Origin: Lepas anatifera
Taxonomy: Eukaryota; Arthropoda; Thecostraca; Lepadidae
Assembly: GCA_034440635.1 (NCBI GenBank)
Contig: JAOTON010002267.1
Location: 714,501 to 778,500, forward strand
Reading direction: 5' to 3'
DNA length: 64,000 nucleotides
Shown here: one piece after another, positions 1 to 13,632 of the stretch
Layout of the letters: each line of letters opens with the position of its first letter
Numbering within the stretch: position 1 is the first letter of the stretch
Made by a program: the position numbers and the translations under genes
The notes under the pieces: model-generated
What the model was told of the DNA's origin: nothing
The model's input: the letters and a program-made list of their open reading frames with translations, nothing else
Databases searched by the model: none

Positions 1-2252
1 GATCGTCCATAATCACCATCAAGCAGGAAAATTGCGTGTCGCCGCCGGCGATCGCCCAAGGGCGAGCACTTTTCACCCAAAGCAGACGTGGTATATCACC
101 CCCTGCCCTCCCTCAACACATGTGCTAACTCAATCTCCCTCTTGCTACCCCTGTGGGGCATTCCAAGTGGCATGCTCCGCATACTTGCATGCTCTGGAGG
201 TTCGATCGACGTGCACACCGTCTCCCCGCGCTGCCTACTCATTACCCCAGCCTCGGCTCGACGCAGACAAGCTGACGCCCCTGCTACCCAGGAATGTCGC
301 AGAGTGGTGCGGGTCACAGCCGGGCGACCCCCGCCCGCGGCGGTCGACTGCGTGGGGTGGCCGATCTCTCCTTGTCTGACGAGCCGGCGTCACGTGAGCG
401 CAGGGGAGGGTGTGTCATCGAAAGAATGGTCCTTCCAGCAGTGAGGAGTGGCGTTTGCCGCAAGGTCATCGTCCGACCTTCGATGGTGAATTAGCGAAGC
501 TCGACCCCTTGACATCGCCAGGAGGATGATCTGCGTGAAACGTGTCTTTGTCAAAAAAGGGAGCCGATATTAAGAATCCACAATCTAACTCACGGACATA
601 CCTACTAATGACAGCTTGTTGGGGCTACTTCACCTTTCAAGTCCTGGAATTGTGTTGGTACAACAATTGTAAAAGTAGTAAAAACCATGAGGGAGCAAAG
701 GGAGAAGACATAGCTGTTCAGACTAAGCTATATTTCACCGCCCATTACTAACAACTATTACTCTACAACATATGCGTGTGTTTTAAAGTTTATTTTTTAA
801 GATTGGATGAAACAAGTATAGATAAGCTGAAATAAACATTTTTTAACCAGTTTTGTTAGGAAACTGTCAACACGTTGCTGCCGGTGCCACTTTGATATCT
901 TTGACCGCTTCTGTTCCGTGCGAAAGCGCAACAGTTGTGCGGGGGCAGTTACGGCCCAGTAGCGCCACAGCTATTTATGTTTCCATCAATGATTGTTTGT
1001 AATGGATCCTTGATCCCCATTTCGGTCGTTTGATGATCACGTGACCTGTAGTCACCGCGTGACCTTGGTCGTTTGGCGCCACCCGCGCCCGCCAAATGTG
1101 TTCCCGGTAACATATGATTTCCGATAATTGGCGCTGTAATGGGCTTCGACGCAGGGGGTCTGACGAACTCAGTCACGTTTCTGACGACGCGATGTTTCAT
1201 CAGTCAGGCTTGCTCCAACCTCTTGTCGCGTGGTGATGTTCATGCAACAAGGCCCTGAACAATGTCCAGACCACATATTAAGCTCAAGTACACCCAAGCA
1301 GAATTGACGTATATTCAGTAGACGGCCCACCAGGCGCATTCGTAATAGCCTGTGAACTCAGCCATGGGGTGCTTGAGATGTATGCGGATATATATTCTAA
1401 TCTTTGCATTCGCCAACGGTGTTGGGTCTGCAGGAGGGTCATACGTCTTCAGCAGTCGTGCTGTGGCACCTGCCGCTGAAGGAACGCCGCAATAATCAGG
1501 GCCTTCAACCCAGGTCACGTGGTGTGCCGGATCAGTATCAAGGTGCTCGGGGACACCATGATCTTCCTGTGGCGCACAACAAAAAATTTTTGTATTGAAA
1601 TAAGACATGTGGTCTTATTCGTGAGATGATTTATCACCTCCGTCGCCTATTGTGTTACTGATTTCTTTGACACGAAAGCTTCGGTGAACAGCGGGAGAAA
1701 AAACAGAGGCCTGCCGTAAGAACACCTCCCGTTCTCTTCTTCGTCAGTTGCAACTACACCTGGGTGATGTCAGGGGGCAGGTGGGGTTGGTGTTTATACT
1801 CATGCAGAGACGAGGTCAACGTCCGGAGAGGCCCACCGGTGGACGGTGATGGCGTCTACACTTAGCGGCGGCGTGAGCGGTAGCAACAGGCGACAGCTCA
1901 TTCCCGGCGAGGAGAACCAGTGGTTAACTCGCAAATATGCCGCAATTATCATACGCGACGCGGGGCGATCAAATAAGCGCAGTGTCACCGTGATTTCTCA
2001 ACTGGAGGCTGGTCGGCTTCTCCGAAACGTCAGCTCTGACATAGCCGCGAGAGGGCAGGCGGACGCTTGCAGGACTGGAAGGTAATGCACAGTGTAAAGT
2101 AGCTACTTACACCTTAGAAACTTGCTCATCTTATATCAAGGACATTCTTATTTCTGTTTGAACAGAGCAAATGGGATGTTTTATCCTCACACGTCAGTTG
2201 GTTCAGCGCAGCAATGAAATAATAGGTACTATCGAATTAATGATGTGGTTGA
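1..2252. other. Non-coding stretch, nothing recognised
   Basis: I see no exon, RNA gene or known repeat here. About 200-480 is GC-rich and open in several frames, but none of the translations resembles a known protein and no convincing splice pair bounds it. It may be an upstream intron of the adhesion gene that follows on the same strand. Confidence 0.5.
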
Positions 2253-3048
2253 TTAACACGCGCATTGACGGGGGTCTGAGACACTTCGATTGACGGGGGC
2301 GGGTACCCGCCCCTAAGATCTCGGAACCACGGTAGGTAGCGAAAAACGGTAAACGGGGTTGGGCTGCCCATGTACTTCTCAATCGAAAACATTTGAACCA
2401 TGTTTTTGTCAGGTCACATTCAAGGTCACGGAGGTCAAACATGCCGTCATAGGGATAACATGTAAATTCCGTTTTTCGGCCATTACATCTGAACAAGTAA
2501 AGATAGAGCAAAACGACTTAAACTATATGAATCCTCTCAGCAAGCCGAATCGAATGATATATAATTTGACCTTTCTAGGTCAAATCAAGGATTTGACCTG
2601 ACTTGAGGTCAGGTCGGGGTCAAATTTTATAAAATGCATATCATTAGAACCGCAAAGTCAGGCGAGTCTAATGCAGCTAAAATAAATGCTCTATCACCAT
2701 TTGTTACTGAATTATTCCGTAAAAGCATTTTCCCATGTATTTCAATGGGAGGTCTGCCTCGTACCTGACCTTAGGTCATCGATTTCAAAATACCGTAACA
2801 TATTTTGAGAACTCGGTGGGGTCATTATGTGATATGAGTTTCAATCGGATAAGTTATCCTTCTCCGACTTATGCTATCTTAAACTTTTTTAGGTTGGGTC
2901 CTTGACCTGTACTGGTGATCTGACCTGGATGACCTAACCTTAAAATTTTCACAAAAGTTGTAAAAATAATGACGGAAAGGTATGCAGTGCGGCGTAGCGC
3001 CCGTTTTTGCTGTCTCGAAAACCCGGGGTGGGTCCCCCGTCGTGTTAA
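2253..3048 (+). mobile_element. TTAA element, family A (copy A-1)
   Basis: Non-autonomous element flanked by TTAA at both ends. The left end carries the family A terminal motif twice, then the palindrome centred on GGGTACCC; the right end carries a degraded single copy. The interior has many GGTCA/TGACC half-sites and no open reading frame of note. At 796 bp it is close to the other complete A copies (826-849 bp). Confidence 0.85.
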
Positions 3049-5061
3049 TTTCAACACTTTTCATGTCCTGTTAGTTTTGTTATGCAAATACATCCCAGAA
3101 ATTTTGAAATGTTTTGATCCTTGGACTGGCTTAATTCCTAGAAGAGACACTGAAGCCCCAATGAGTAGGTATAATCGTAATGAAGTATTCTGACCTTAGT
3201 AGAGGTTGCATGCTTACATGATAGATTTAAGTCAGCGGGAGAGTTTCAGGACCTCATCTAGGCATTTTCTCAGCTTCCAACTCGGCTGACTCCGGTTGCA
3301 GAGGCCTGCAGATGGTGGTTGCATGCACAGCGCAATTATGCCTGTTGTAATTAGGGCCGAAGAGCAAGTACCCGAGTACTCCGGCCGGCTGCCCGGAGGT
3401 CGGAAAATATCCGAGCAGTGGTCGGAAGCCTCGTTCTCACCGTCAATGTAACGGAATCCTTAGTTTTAGGACGAGTCAGTATCAACAGCTTGCACAACTA
3501 TGGTAGTTTTCAGAATGTTTCTAGCTGTAATTATTTTGCCTTTTTTCCCGAAGGATACCCCACTCCGCCTCAACTATTTTAATCACATCACGGTTTATCA
3601 CTACCTCACTTTGTTCTTACCCTCGGCTTGCACAATTTACACCGCAAATATCCAGTTAAATTCTACACCATGAAGATTCACATAAAAGCTATTCGCGGCT
3701 ACAGAAAAATCTGCTGGCCGTGGGTCAGCCAGCCACAAGTTGGGGCGATTAGGCAGCCAATCTTCTGGCATCTAAGTGCCGGTCTTCCGGCAGCTGCAGC
3801 GCCAGCAGTGAGTGCGAGGCTACTCGGAACCAATCCGGCGTAACACCTCACCAGCCCGTCAGCAGGCGGCGGAGGTGCGGGCACAGAGCCAGAAAAAGCG
3901 GCAGCGCCGCTCGGCTCTGCACATCTGCCGCTACCTGCTGCAAACCACACCGAGATGCAAACGCCTCACCACTACTGTACATCTATTTTTGTCCGGTTGC
4001 AAGGAAGGACCATACATTCTGAGCGGGATGACTGGTGCAGTTGGAGAGTACAGCTCATCGACTACAAAGCAGTGAGCTACGAACTGTGCATGATTAGGTT
4101 TGACTGGCTCTATCTGAGCTCAGCTTTGCACCACTACCGCACACGGCGCGCACCTCAGGATGGCCGTCGGCGGCTGAGGAGTCGCTTTCCGGCCGGGTGG
4201 CCGCGTCCTCACTGCGAGGACGGCGGCGGCGCGGTGTTGTGGTGACGCGGGAACCGGTCCCGGCCTGCAGACCAGCATCGGCATCATTAGGGCGGCTCCA
4301 GTGTTTTTGCCGCTAATTCGCCGCTTCTGACCGGGCCGAGCCGACCGTGCGAGCCGGCAGGAATGCGTTCACTCGGCGGCGGCTCTGGCTTTATTAGAGG
4401 CTTTACAAATCTAATAGAAATGGACAGCGGACGATAACTAAGGACTAGTTTGAGAGGAGTTTGGGGAATGAATCACATTTTGAAACAAAGATATAGACAC
4501 TTGGGTGGTGATGGCCCATTGTCAAAGCCTAGACCCAGTCTCAATAAAAACCTGACGACATAAGTAAGCTGTGCAGTGGAATTCGTGAAATGTGACGTAA
4601 CCAAGCTTGCATGCAATCGCTTCAGCTGAATATCTGGCAAACCGGTTATATTTCCCTCCTGTGTGCTGCTCATCCCATCACTGCTGGCCACTCATCCGGA
4701 ATCGGTGCGGTCCAGAAGCAGTGCCACTGCTGATTCATAACTGCGGTTTGAAATCTAAACGGACAGCAGCTTTAAATCCCCTGTGAAATAGCAAAAGAGC
4801 TGACATGAACGCGCCAGAGCGTGACGCTGCATAGTCGTCGCTCCCGTTAGATCGGGAGAACCGGCCTAGCAGTAGACACGGATAAGAGGGCGCCACACTG
4901 GCGGCGTGAAGGAGTTAGGAGCGCCCTTATTACGTACCACTGCATCCCGGCGAAGGGGGATGGTAAGCGGTTTCTCTAGAAGCACAACATCTCGATCCGT
5001 GGTGAGACTGTCTGCTTGGTTCTGCCGATGACATCAACTCACACAGGCCGGTCCTCCGCAG
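3049..5061. other. Non-coding stretch, GC-rich in part
   Basis: No repeat family or exon recognised. About 3700-4420 is strongly GC-rich with short open frames that match nothing I know. The last part should be intron immediately upstream of the first recognised Ig exon. Confidence 0.5.
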
Positions 5062-5320
5062 CCGGTCGGCGTGGGCCGCGCCCTCTCCGTCACCGCCTCC
5101 GCCTCCACCGTCGGCCAGTACGAGTGTCGCACGTCCTCGGACCACCACGCCGCCATCAGCCGTCGCCTGCGGCTGTTCGTGAGGTCGGCCCCTCGGGTCA
5201 CGGCGCCGGCCACCCAGCACGGTCGCCCAGGCCAGCTAGTCCACCTGGAGTGCAACATCGCCAGCGTGCCTCCGCCCTCCAGAGTGGTCTGGAGGTTCCG
5301 TAACCAGCCGGTCCCGCTAG
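5062..5320 (+). CDS. Adhesion receptor exon: end of one Ig domain and start of the next
   Basis: Codes for 86 residues. It includes the F-strand motif YEC of one Ig domain, a linker, and the B-strand cysteine (LECNIASVP) and tryptophan (VVWRF) of the next. The acceptor CAG ends at 5061; an in-frame alternative ends at 5046. The donor is GTCAGT at 5321, splitting a codon after its first base. The exon ends inside the Ig domain, so the domain is completed by the next exon. Confidence 0.85.
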
Positions 5321-8300
5321 GTCAGTGCTTCAGGGGGTGTCTGTTGTGGGAGACTGCACCAGGGTGGGGTTATATCTGATTATGCCAGTTTTGGATGATA
5401 AGCAAGTGTTTGTTTCTTTTCGTGTCGTAACGTAAATAATTTTTCCTTTTGATGGAAGCCCTTGGCAGCTTTTTTCTTTTGCGTTTTTGTGTTATCGCAT
5501 TTTTCAAATTATTTATAAGACCTACTTTTCAAGTTTGAAATTTGAAATAGCGGATCTGAATGATGGCGGCTGGGGCACGCTTCAGCTGCGACTATGTGTG
5601 CCAACATCTGCGTCTGTGCCAACATCACACACCCGCACACGGTCCAAAAGCATGCCTCGTCTGAACCCGACCAGACTAGGACACCCGTGACGTGGCGCGT
5701 GACTGCGCAGACGTGGGGCGGTGTGCGGTGGTGCAAGAGGATGTGGTCGGAGGCATCCGCAGCCTGCTGGTCATACCTGACGCCGAGGAGAGCGACTTCG
5801 GCTTGTACAACTGCTCTGTTAGCAACGCCTACGGCACGGACTTCGCCCTCATCATACTGGAGACTGAAGGTGAGGAGGCCGTCACCTGCCGGTTGGAGAC
5901 GCTGAATGGGATGGTGTGTCTTACGTTGATTGGTTTTATCGGAGTGTTTAGGAAAACGAGATTTGTGAAGCAACAGCTGGTGTGTCTGTAGTTCAATGTT
6001 GGAAATTATATCCCCCAGAATACAGTCTAACAGAGAAAATTTTGACGAGGTCATAGGACCACAGTGGTGGATGCATTGCGTTGGTATACCCAAAAAGGAC
6101 ATTAGATCCAATGAGTAGCTAGTTGAAAATGATGAATGAAAATGAATTTCATGGTCCAGTTACATAATGGTGAGATATATTTGTGTGTGAACTGTTGGTC
6201 TACACGCGCCAGCATTATCCCCAGCTCATATCGAGTGATTTACAGTCTGAGCTCATGCAATACCATGGGTGATAAAATCAGCAAATTCCAGGAGAGCAGT
6301 TTTATGCACGAGGCTTCACATTTCATTAAGCGCTAGATGATAAGGATGGTGATAGGAGGCCATTATTTTGCCTCAATTGCACAGGTAGCACTAGCACATA
6401 TTATTGGGAGATGCAGTTACCGCCGGGTGCCCTGAGGCGAGCCCCGCAGTCAAACTGAAGTTTTCTATTGGCGCACGAATGCTATCGGAATGGAATCGCT
6501 CCGGTACATCGCCTCTTACCTCTAAATATATCTATTAAGCTCTAGATGGAGAAAAGATCAGTATGTGGGAGGTATGCTAAACAAGTTTTCCTGTACCTAC
6601 GTATAATAAAGAAGCCAAGAGGACTAGGTTATAGGGCTTTGAAACTATGCTCACGTTGGCGAAAGCACCTTTTAATCTTTTAATGTGAGGCAGTTTATCT
6701 TTCTTTTAAAATTGGGGCCATGAACGATATAAGTAAAAAGTGAGAGTCAGAGTTTATTATCAAACATGCTTTCTTTAATAATGCAACGAGGCGGGCGTTC
6801 ATGTATTCGAGTTAGGGAAACGTCAGCGGTCCCCAGCCCCCGATTTCCATGGTTCTTACGACCCTGAAAATAAGCGCGAGAACGCAGGGTACTGAGTGTG
6901 AACCCAACACTCCAGGTTTGGCGACAGCTCGGATTCCATGGTGCAACGCTGTGCCGTTTCGTGACAGAGTATTCAGGTACTGATGCGTTCAGTGCGGCAG
7001 TGCACTGTGTCGCCTCTTCAACTTCATCTCCCCCTCCCCGGTCTGTCCCTACTTAATCTGCAGCACTGGGCAGATAAGATAGGCCCACATATTATCCAGC
7101 TTACATATGTAATCTTAGTTTTTTTGGGATGGTTATTTATTACTTATCTCAGTTATCCAGTGAAGGTGTGTTCTGTTTAGTGGGTCGTGAAAAGGAAGAA
7201 TTTTTACATGACTGAAGGAGCTGCTTTGTTCGAAGGGCTGTGCACTGGATGCCAAGGCTATAGCATCATTGAACGTGTGGGGCATTTCTGTGTTGTTTGA
7301 AAGCCCATGACTACCAACAAGAAAGTTTATCGCTGCCTCAAACACGTGGCCATGTCCTGAATACTAATTCCCTCTGATTTATATATACGAGGTCTTCTTG
7401 ACTGCTAGCCGAGGGCTAAATGCACGTCTGCTCCTCACGGAATTTTAATCGGGTGCTGAAATACACTCAGGCGACCACATTTTGGTGCTAACATGGGCAT
7501 GTCCGTTATGACCATTCCGGACAAGTAAGGCTATCTATATAATCATTTTAATAGAATCATGTAATTGATCTACCATGTCTGACCTATGAATTTTAACACA
7601 TAATACAACTCAGTCTTCATTTATTTTACAATGCGTGATCCATCACATCAAACCGGTGGATAATTGAGGCGAAAACATGTTATCGTTGCAGATGATGTAC
7701 CGATTCCCGTAATCCTGACGATCATCATCGGAGCCATTATCATAATCATCACTATCTCGCTAGTGGTGATTCTGTGCCAGCGACACCACCGACGCAGCAA
7801 GGCGGCAGCCAAGGGTAAGTCACGCCAGACACAGATCAATTGGAACAAACTGCAAAACGGCCGCGCCTGTGGAATCGTGGCAGGGAACCAGGCACGATCT
7901 CCAGCCTTGTGCAAAGTTAACTGCACTTAACACGCGCATTGACGGGGGTCTGAGCCACCTTCGCCTTGACGGGGGGCGGCGGGTACCCGCCCCCCTAAGA
8001 TCTCAAGAACTGCGCTAGGTAGCGAAAAACGGTAAACGGCGTTGGGTAGCCCATCCACTTCTCCATCAAAAATATTTAAACCAATTTTTGTCAGGTCACA
8101 TTTAAGGTCACTAGGGGTCAAAACATGCCGTAATAGGGATAACATGTAAATTAAGTTTTTCGGTCATTACATCTGAACAAGTAAAGATAGAACAAAAAGA
8201 TTTAAACCATATGAATCCTCGCAGCAAGCCAAATCGAATGATATACGATATTACCTTGCTAGGTCAAATCAAGGATTTAACCTGACCTGAGGTCAGGTCA

Positions 8301-11300
8301 AGGTCAAATTGGAAAAATGCATATCATTAGAGCCGCAATGACAAGGCAAATCTAATTCAGTTAAAATAAACGCTCTATCTCTATTCATTACTAAGTTACT
8401 CAGCTAAAACCATTTTTCCCATGTATTTCCAATGGAGAGGTCATAAATCGTACCTGACCTTAGGTCATCGATATCAAAAATACCGGAATGTATTTTAGAG
8501 AAATCGGTGGGGTCATTAGGTGATATGAGTTTCAATCGGATAAGTTTACCCTGTTCCGATTTATGCTATCTTAAACTTTTTTGAGGTCAGGTCACTTGCC
8601 CTGTACTGGTGACCTGACCTTATATGACCTAACCTTAAAATTTTGAAAAAAAATTGTAAAAATGATGAGGGAAAAGGTATGCCTAGTACGGGGGCGCTAC
8701 GCACCGCCGTTTTTATGTTATGTCTGACAAACCCGAGGGGGGAGGGTATCCGCCCCCTGTCAATGCGCGTGTTAAGCTGCCAGTGCAAGCATAAATGTGT
8801 GAGATTGATTTCAAATGATCATATAAAATAGAGGAGAATAACTGAGGAGACTAACACGTTCTAAGTATAAAGAAAGGCTTCTGATATCACTGGAAGTAAT
8901 ATGATAGGTGCCGGCCATATTTTCAATTGTGCCATCTCTATCTGGTGCTACGCTGGAATCCGCAGCTATCAAACCAGTTGACTTATCCAGCTGGAGATCT
9001 CACTGCGAGCGTGCTCCCATCTCTTCTCGGCAATCGAGCTAACAGTTGAACGGGTAATCCTTTTATCTTGATGGTCATGGTGAGTTAACTGGAATGATTT
9101 GTGGGACCTACAGTGGTCCGTCGTTTTCGGATGATCAAAGTCGGAATTGTGACACTTTTGAAGCGTCCGGATTCCATTATTCTCAAAAACACTATCTAGA
9201 TAATTGAGATTAGCCCATGGTCTTCTAAACCAGTCTTCCTACCACTACGAAATTAAACATATATGTATCCCGAAACCTGTGTAACCTGTGATATCACTTT
9301 TGAGTATTTTCACTTTCCATTTAACTATTTAATACTTAGAATAACAGGATCAACAATAAGTCAAAGTTTGCAGTGTATACGTTTACACATTTTCCCCATG
9401 TGAAGTTTCCATGAATCAGGAATGTAGCCGACGATCCATTTTCTAACAGTTGTGGTGAAACCGAGCACCTCGAACATTGTTTCGCAGAGTGGAAATATGC
9501 ACGCACGTTTTGGAAATACCTATCTATGTAAGCAAGTGAGAAATTAGCGCTGATGAAATATTTGATAATGGTAGCAAAAGTGTTTGAATCGGCTAACTGC
9601 TGACACCATATATCGTAAGCTTCATAGTATTTTGAATGGAAAACAATTGATTGTGAACCAGCACTTTCGAGAACAGTTGATATTTACAGCTTCACTTATG
9701 AGAAAAGACGGGGTTATTCACTAAAAGTAGGTATGTAAAGGCTATAAAATTTAATGGGAGTTAAAGCCCCTTTATTTAAAAAATCGTGAACCTCACAGAC
9801 CTTGACCCGCGCCCCGGTAGACCTCCGAGCCACCTTCACCCTGGTGGGGGAAGGGGGTGTTTGAACACTCCCCTCGAACTCGGTGCCTATGGGGGATGGA
9901 GAAAAACGCAGACGCTGGTGAATAGCTCATAAAAATTCATGAAGAAAGTATATTAGTCACTTTTTGCCTCAGGTCAATATTGAGGCCATGACAGGTCAAA
10001 GAGTGTGACATTTTGAGTAGAGAGTTTTGGACTATAGCATCGGATAGAGTTTAGTTAGAATCATTTTGTATGCACCATTCGCTTCCTCTCGTCACGGCAA
10101 ATCGAATAATGCATAATATGACCACACTAGGACAAAACAGAAAAATAAGCTGACCTCAGGTCAGGTCAAGATCATTTTTTAGCCTAACATAGTCAATATG
10201 CATATCAATTGACTCGCAAGAGCACAAAACGTAATGGTATCCAAATAAAAGCTGTATCATCATTCGATGCAAAATTATTGACCTAAGTCTGAAAACTGCT
10301 TAAGTAGCCCCAGATGTCCTCTCAGAGTTCACATGCCATAAATTGAAACATGAACCTGGAAAGGGGCCCAGGATACTATGATTTGGAGACTATAAAGACT
10401 TTCTCAGCCGTATCTACACAAATACAGCCCGATTTATGTTTTTCCCGTGTATTTCCAATGGGGATATCATGGTTCGTTCTTGACCTTAGGTCATGGATAT
10501 GAAAAATCCCGGAATATATGTTGTAGCACTCGGTGGGCCTATTATGTGGTACAAGTTTCAATCCGATAGATTGAATTTCTTACTTATGCCATCATAATTT
10601 CTTTTTTAGGTGAGGTGACCTGACCTGAGATGACCCAACCTTAAAATTTTGCGGAAAGTTTCGAAATTGATCAATAATAATTGTTAGGGTTTAACGACGC
10701 ACCAACTGCCAGGGTCATACGGCGTCGCCTCGAAATTGATCAAGGGTCAGCAGCAATGACAAACGCATTCAAATCAAGGCTTGACAAGTTCCTGGAAATC
10801 TATCATTGATCTTCGCGACATCACGATGTGGACACCAAATAGCATCAGCTAAGCATAGTTCACTACATCTATATCTATATATAAGGCGCGCGAAGTACGG
10901 TGGCGCTCCGCGCCGCCGTTTTTTCGTACTACCAGAAAAACCCGACGGGGGTGTTCAAACACCCCCCACCGGGGTGAGGTTTAACGCAGCTAACTTCGAT
11001 AATAAACTAATGCCAATATTTCGTAATTTGTGCGTGCCTATTGTAAGAGTCGGGCCTAGGAAAAATCTAATCACTATGAAGATAGCTGAGTTAGATTACG
11101 GGTAGGGTAAGTTTGCGGATAGTTGATCAAAAGTATAGGTTTTAAGTGTATGTGGACATGAAAGTATGGATGATATATCAATTGATGTAAATTTGTGGAA
11201 AATATATGTGATATAAATGATAACCGAGCGGACACAAAGCGTTCGCGAGTTTTACCTCTGGGCTAGTAGATGAATTTACTTATGATCCAGCCAGCCGGGC

Positions 11301-11796
11301 CCAGCCCAGCTGTAATAATGTTTTTGGCGAGCTTATTACTCTGCGAGTAATTGAGGTAGGTAAATACATGAAATTGACATGATCAGGTAGCTGTATCAAT
11401 TCAACTCAATTTATGATAATTCCAAGCTGGACCCTCACATTACAGACCAGGGATGAGCATTTCCCCCGAGATCTTGCAACACCCTCTAAACAGTGATTTT
11501 CGAAAGCTTTAAAGCGGTGTTAAAAATGACTATTATCTGGCGAGTTATTCTTTTTATTTTAGACCTGAATTAATATTGAACAAATAAACACAATGATAGG
11601 AGCTTTCGACGTCACGTCATCCTCAGCTATGACACATCTTTAAGCACAAAAAATCAAAAAGACTATTACACGCTTAGGAGCAGCCACTTCTTCTTCCTGC
11701 AGAAATCTATGCACCGGGTAGCAGCACAAAAAAGACATATACTCGCACACATTATACATATCAATCTTAGACTTTTATTTTTCTTATTTTCCGTCG

Positions 11797-11850
<54 letters not shown>

Positions 11851-12066
11851 TTACAATTGATGTTTAGGCGAATTCAACAAACTAAATTTATAAAAACATT
11901 ATATTGCACCCCATAAACGCGTTTCGTATTAGCTTCATCAGTATGTTGCACGATACTGATGAAGTTAATACGAAACGCGTTTATGTGGTGCAATATAATG
12001 TTTTTATAAATTTAGTTTTTGGAATTCGCCTAAACATCATTGTAACATATATTTGTCACTATGAAC

Positions 12067-12108
<42 letters not shown>

Positions 12109-12489
12109 GTTTAGGAGGCCGGTGTACTGTTTAGAACTGGTTTAATTTCATGTATATGTGATTCTAAATTCTGGTCAATGTTAGATGAGCTTCTATTTAC
12201 TACCGTGAATTGATCTGGTTGGTGTATCACACTAGGTCTGATGCCGGAATCTGTGTAATTTTTAGTTCTTTCTGAAATTCCCTGGTGTTTAACTCTGGAG
12301 ATCAACTCGCTGAGTAGAAATTTCAAAGAACTAAAAATGTTAACAACCAGATTCTTCGGCAATCAACCATTTGTTGATACTACTTATATTCCGAATGAAG
12401 CTCATCTACTTGACCTCAATTTGAATCACTTCTATACATGAAATTAAACCAGTTCTAACAATCTGCCTTTCTAAACATTGTCAGTGTTG

Positions 12490-12538
<49 letters not shown>

Positions 12539-13590
12539 CATAAATCATGCATCACAAGACTAACTAGAAATCTTAAGGTGACTTGTGGGTGATAGGCCAA
12601 GAAGCTGACGTGGTGTTCATTTTGGGTTCAAGACGGCGTATAAAAATTGATTCTTGATTTTAATTTCTGCGACGTCCCAGTTCTTAAGTCGCACAATAGC
12701 CCCTGCAAGAACAAAAAAGTGGTACTGATGTCATTTACATGCGCCTGCCGTTCATTAATTATACACTGTCTAAGCAGATACAAGGAATCATCAGAGCCTC
12801 AAAATTACCCATCCGCATATCCTGGACTTCTGGAACACCCCTAAAACAAAAACTGATACGATCTGCTCTGATGCCTCCTCCCTGTCTAGCTGGGAACAAA
12901 CACTGTCATGCTTGTGAGTGTGGCCTTTAGGGTAAATGTATGACCCGGCTCGTTGTCTATAAAGCCACCTGCACCAAATGTGAGCGTTTAGGGAATGTCT
13001 ATTCATATGTAGGCGAGAGCAAAAGACCCATTAGGTATCGTCTAAAAGAACATTTAGATGATGCTCACCAGGGGGCGTAGCCAGGATTTCGCTCAGGGGA
13101 GGGAGGGCGGCACCCCGAAAAGGGCCCCTGCGACAGCGCCAAAAGGGCCCTGATGGGTAAAAAGGACCCTGCTTGTTACAGAATAGAGTGCTGAAGAGGG
13201 CTTAAGAGGACCCTGTCTGGTATGAAATTTCAAATGTGGCCACAGAGCATAGTGAGGGTGAGCCGCGCTTCGCGCGGCCCGTGTCCTCAGGGGAGGGGGG
13301 GCAGCTGTCCCTGCCGCTCCCCCTTGACTACGCCCCTGACGCTTGCCTACAAAAGTGGACACACCCTTCGGTGACCACATACTACACTATCAAAAAGACC
13401 TAAGTGATGATGAAATTAACTCCCTATTTCGGATCGAAATTGTAAGTGTTAACCGGGACGTCGCAGAAACTAAAATCAAGGAATCAATTTTTATACGCGA
13501 TCTTGAGCCCAAAATGAACACCATGTCAGGTTCTTGGCCTATCACCCACAAGTCACCTTAAAATTTCTAGTTGGTCTTGTGATGCATGAT

Positions 13591-13632
<42 letters not shown>

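Noticed and set aside
1315..1608. Minus-strand open frame of 97 codons
   Set aside because: No similarity recognised, no splice or start context, and it overlaps a plus-strand frame of equal quality.
8128..8152. TAGGGATAACATGTAAAT in family A, resembling the I-SceI homing site
   Set aside because: It agrees at 15 of 18 bases only, and no homing endonuclease is present; taken as coincidence.
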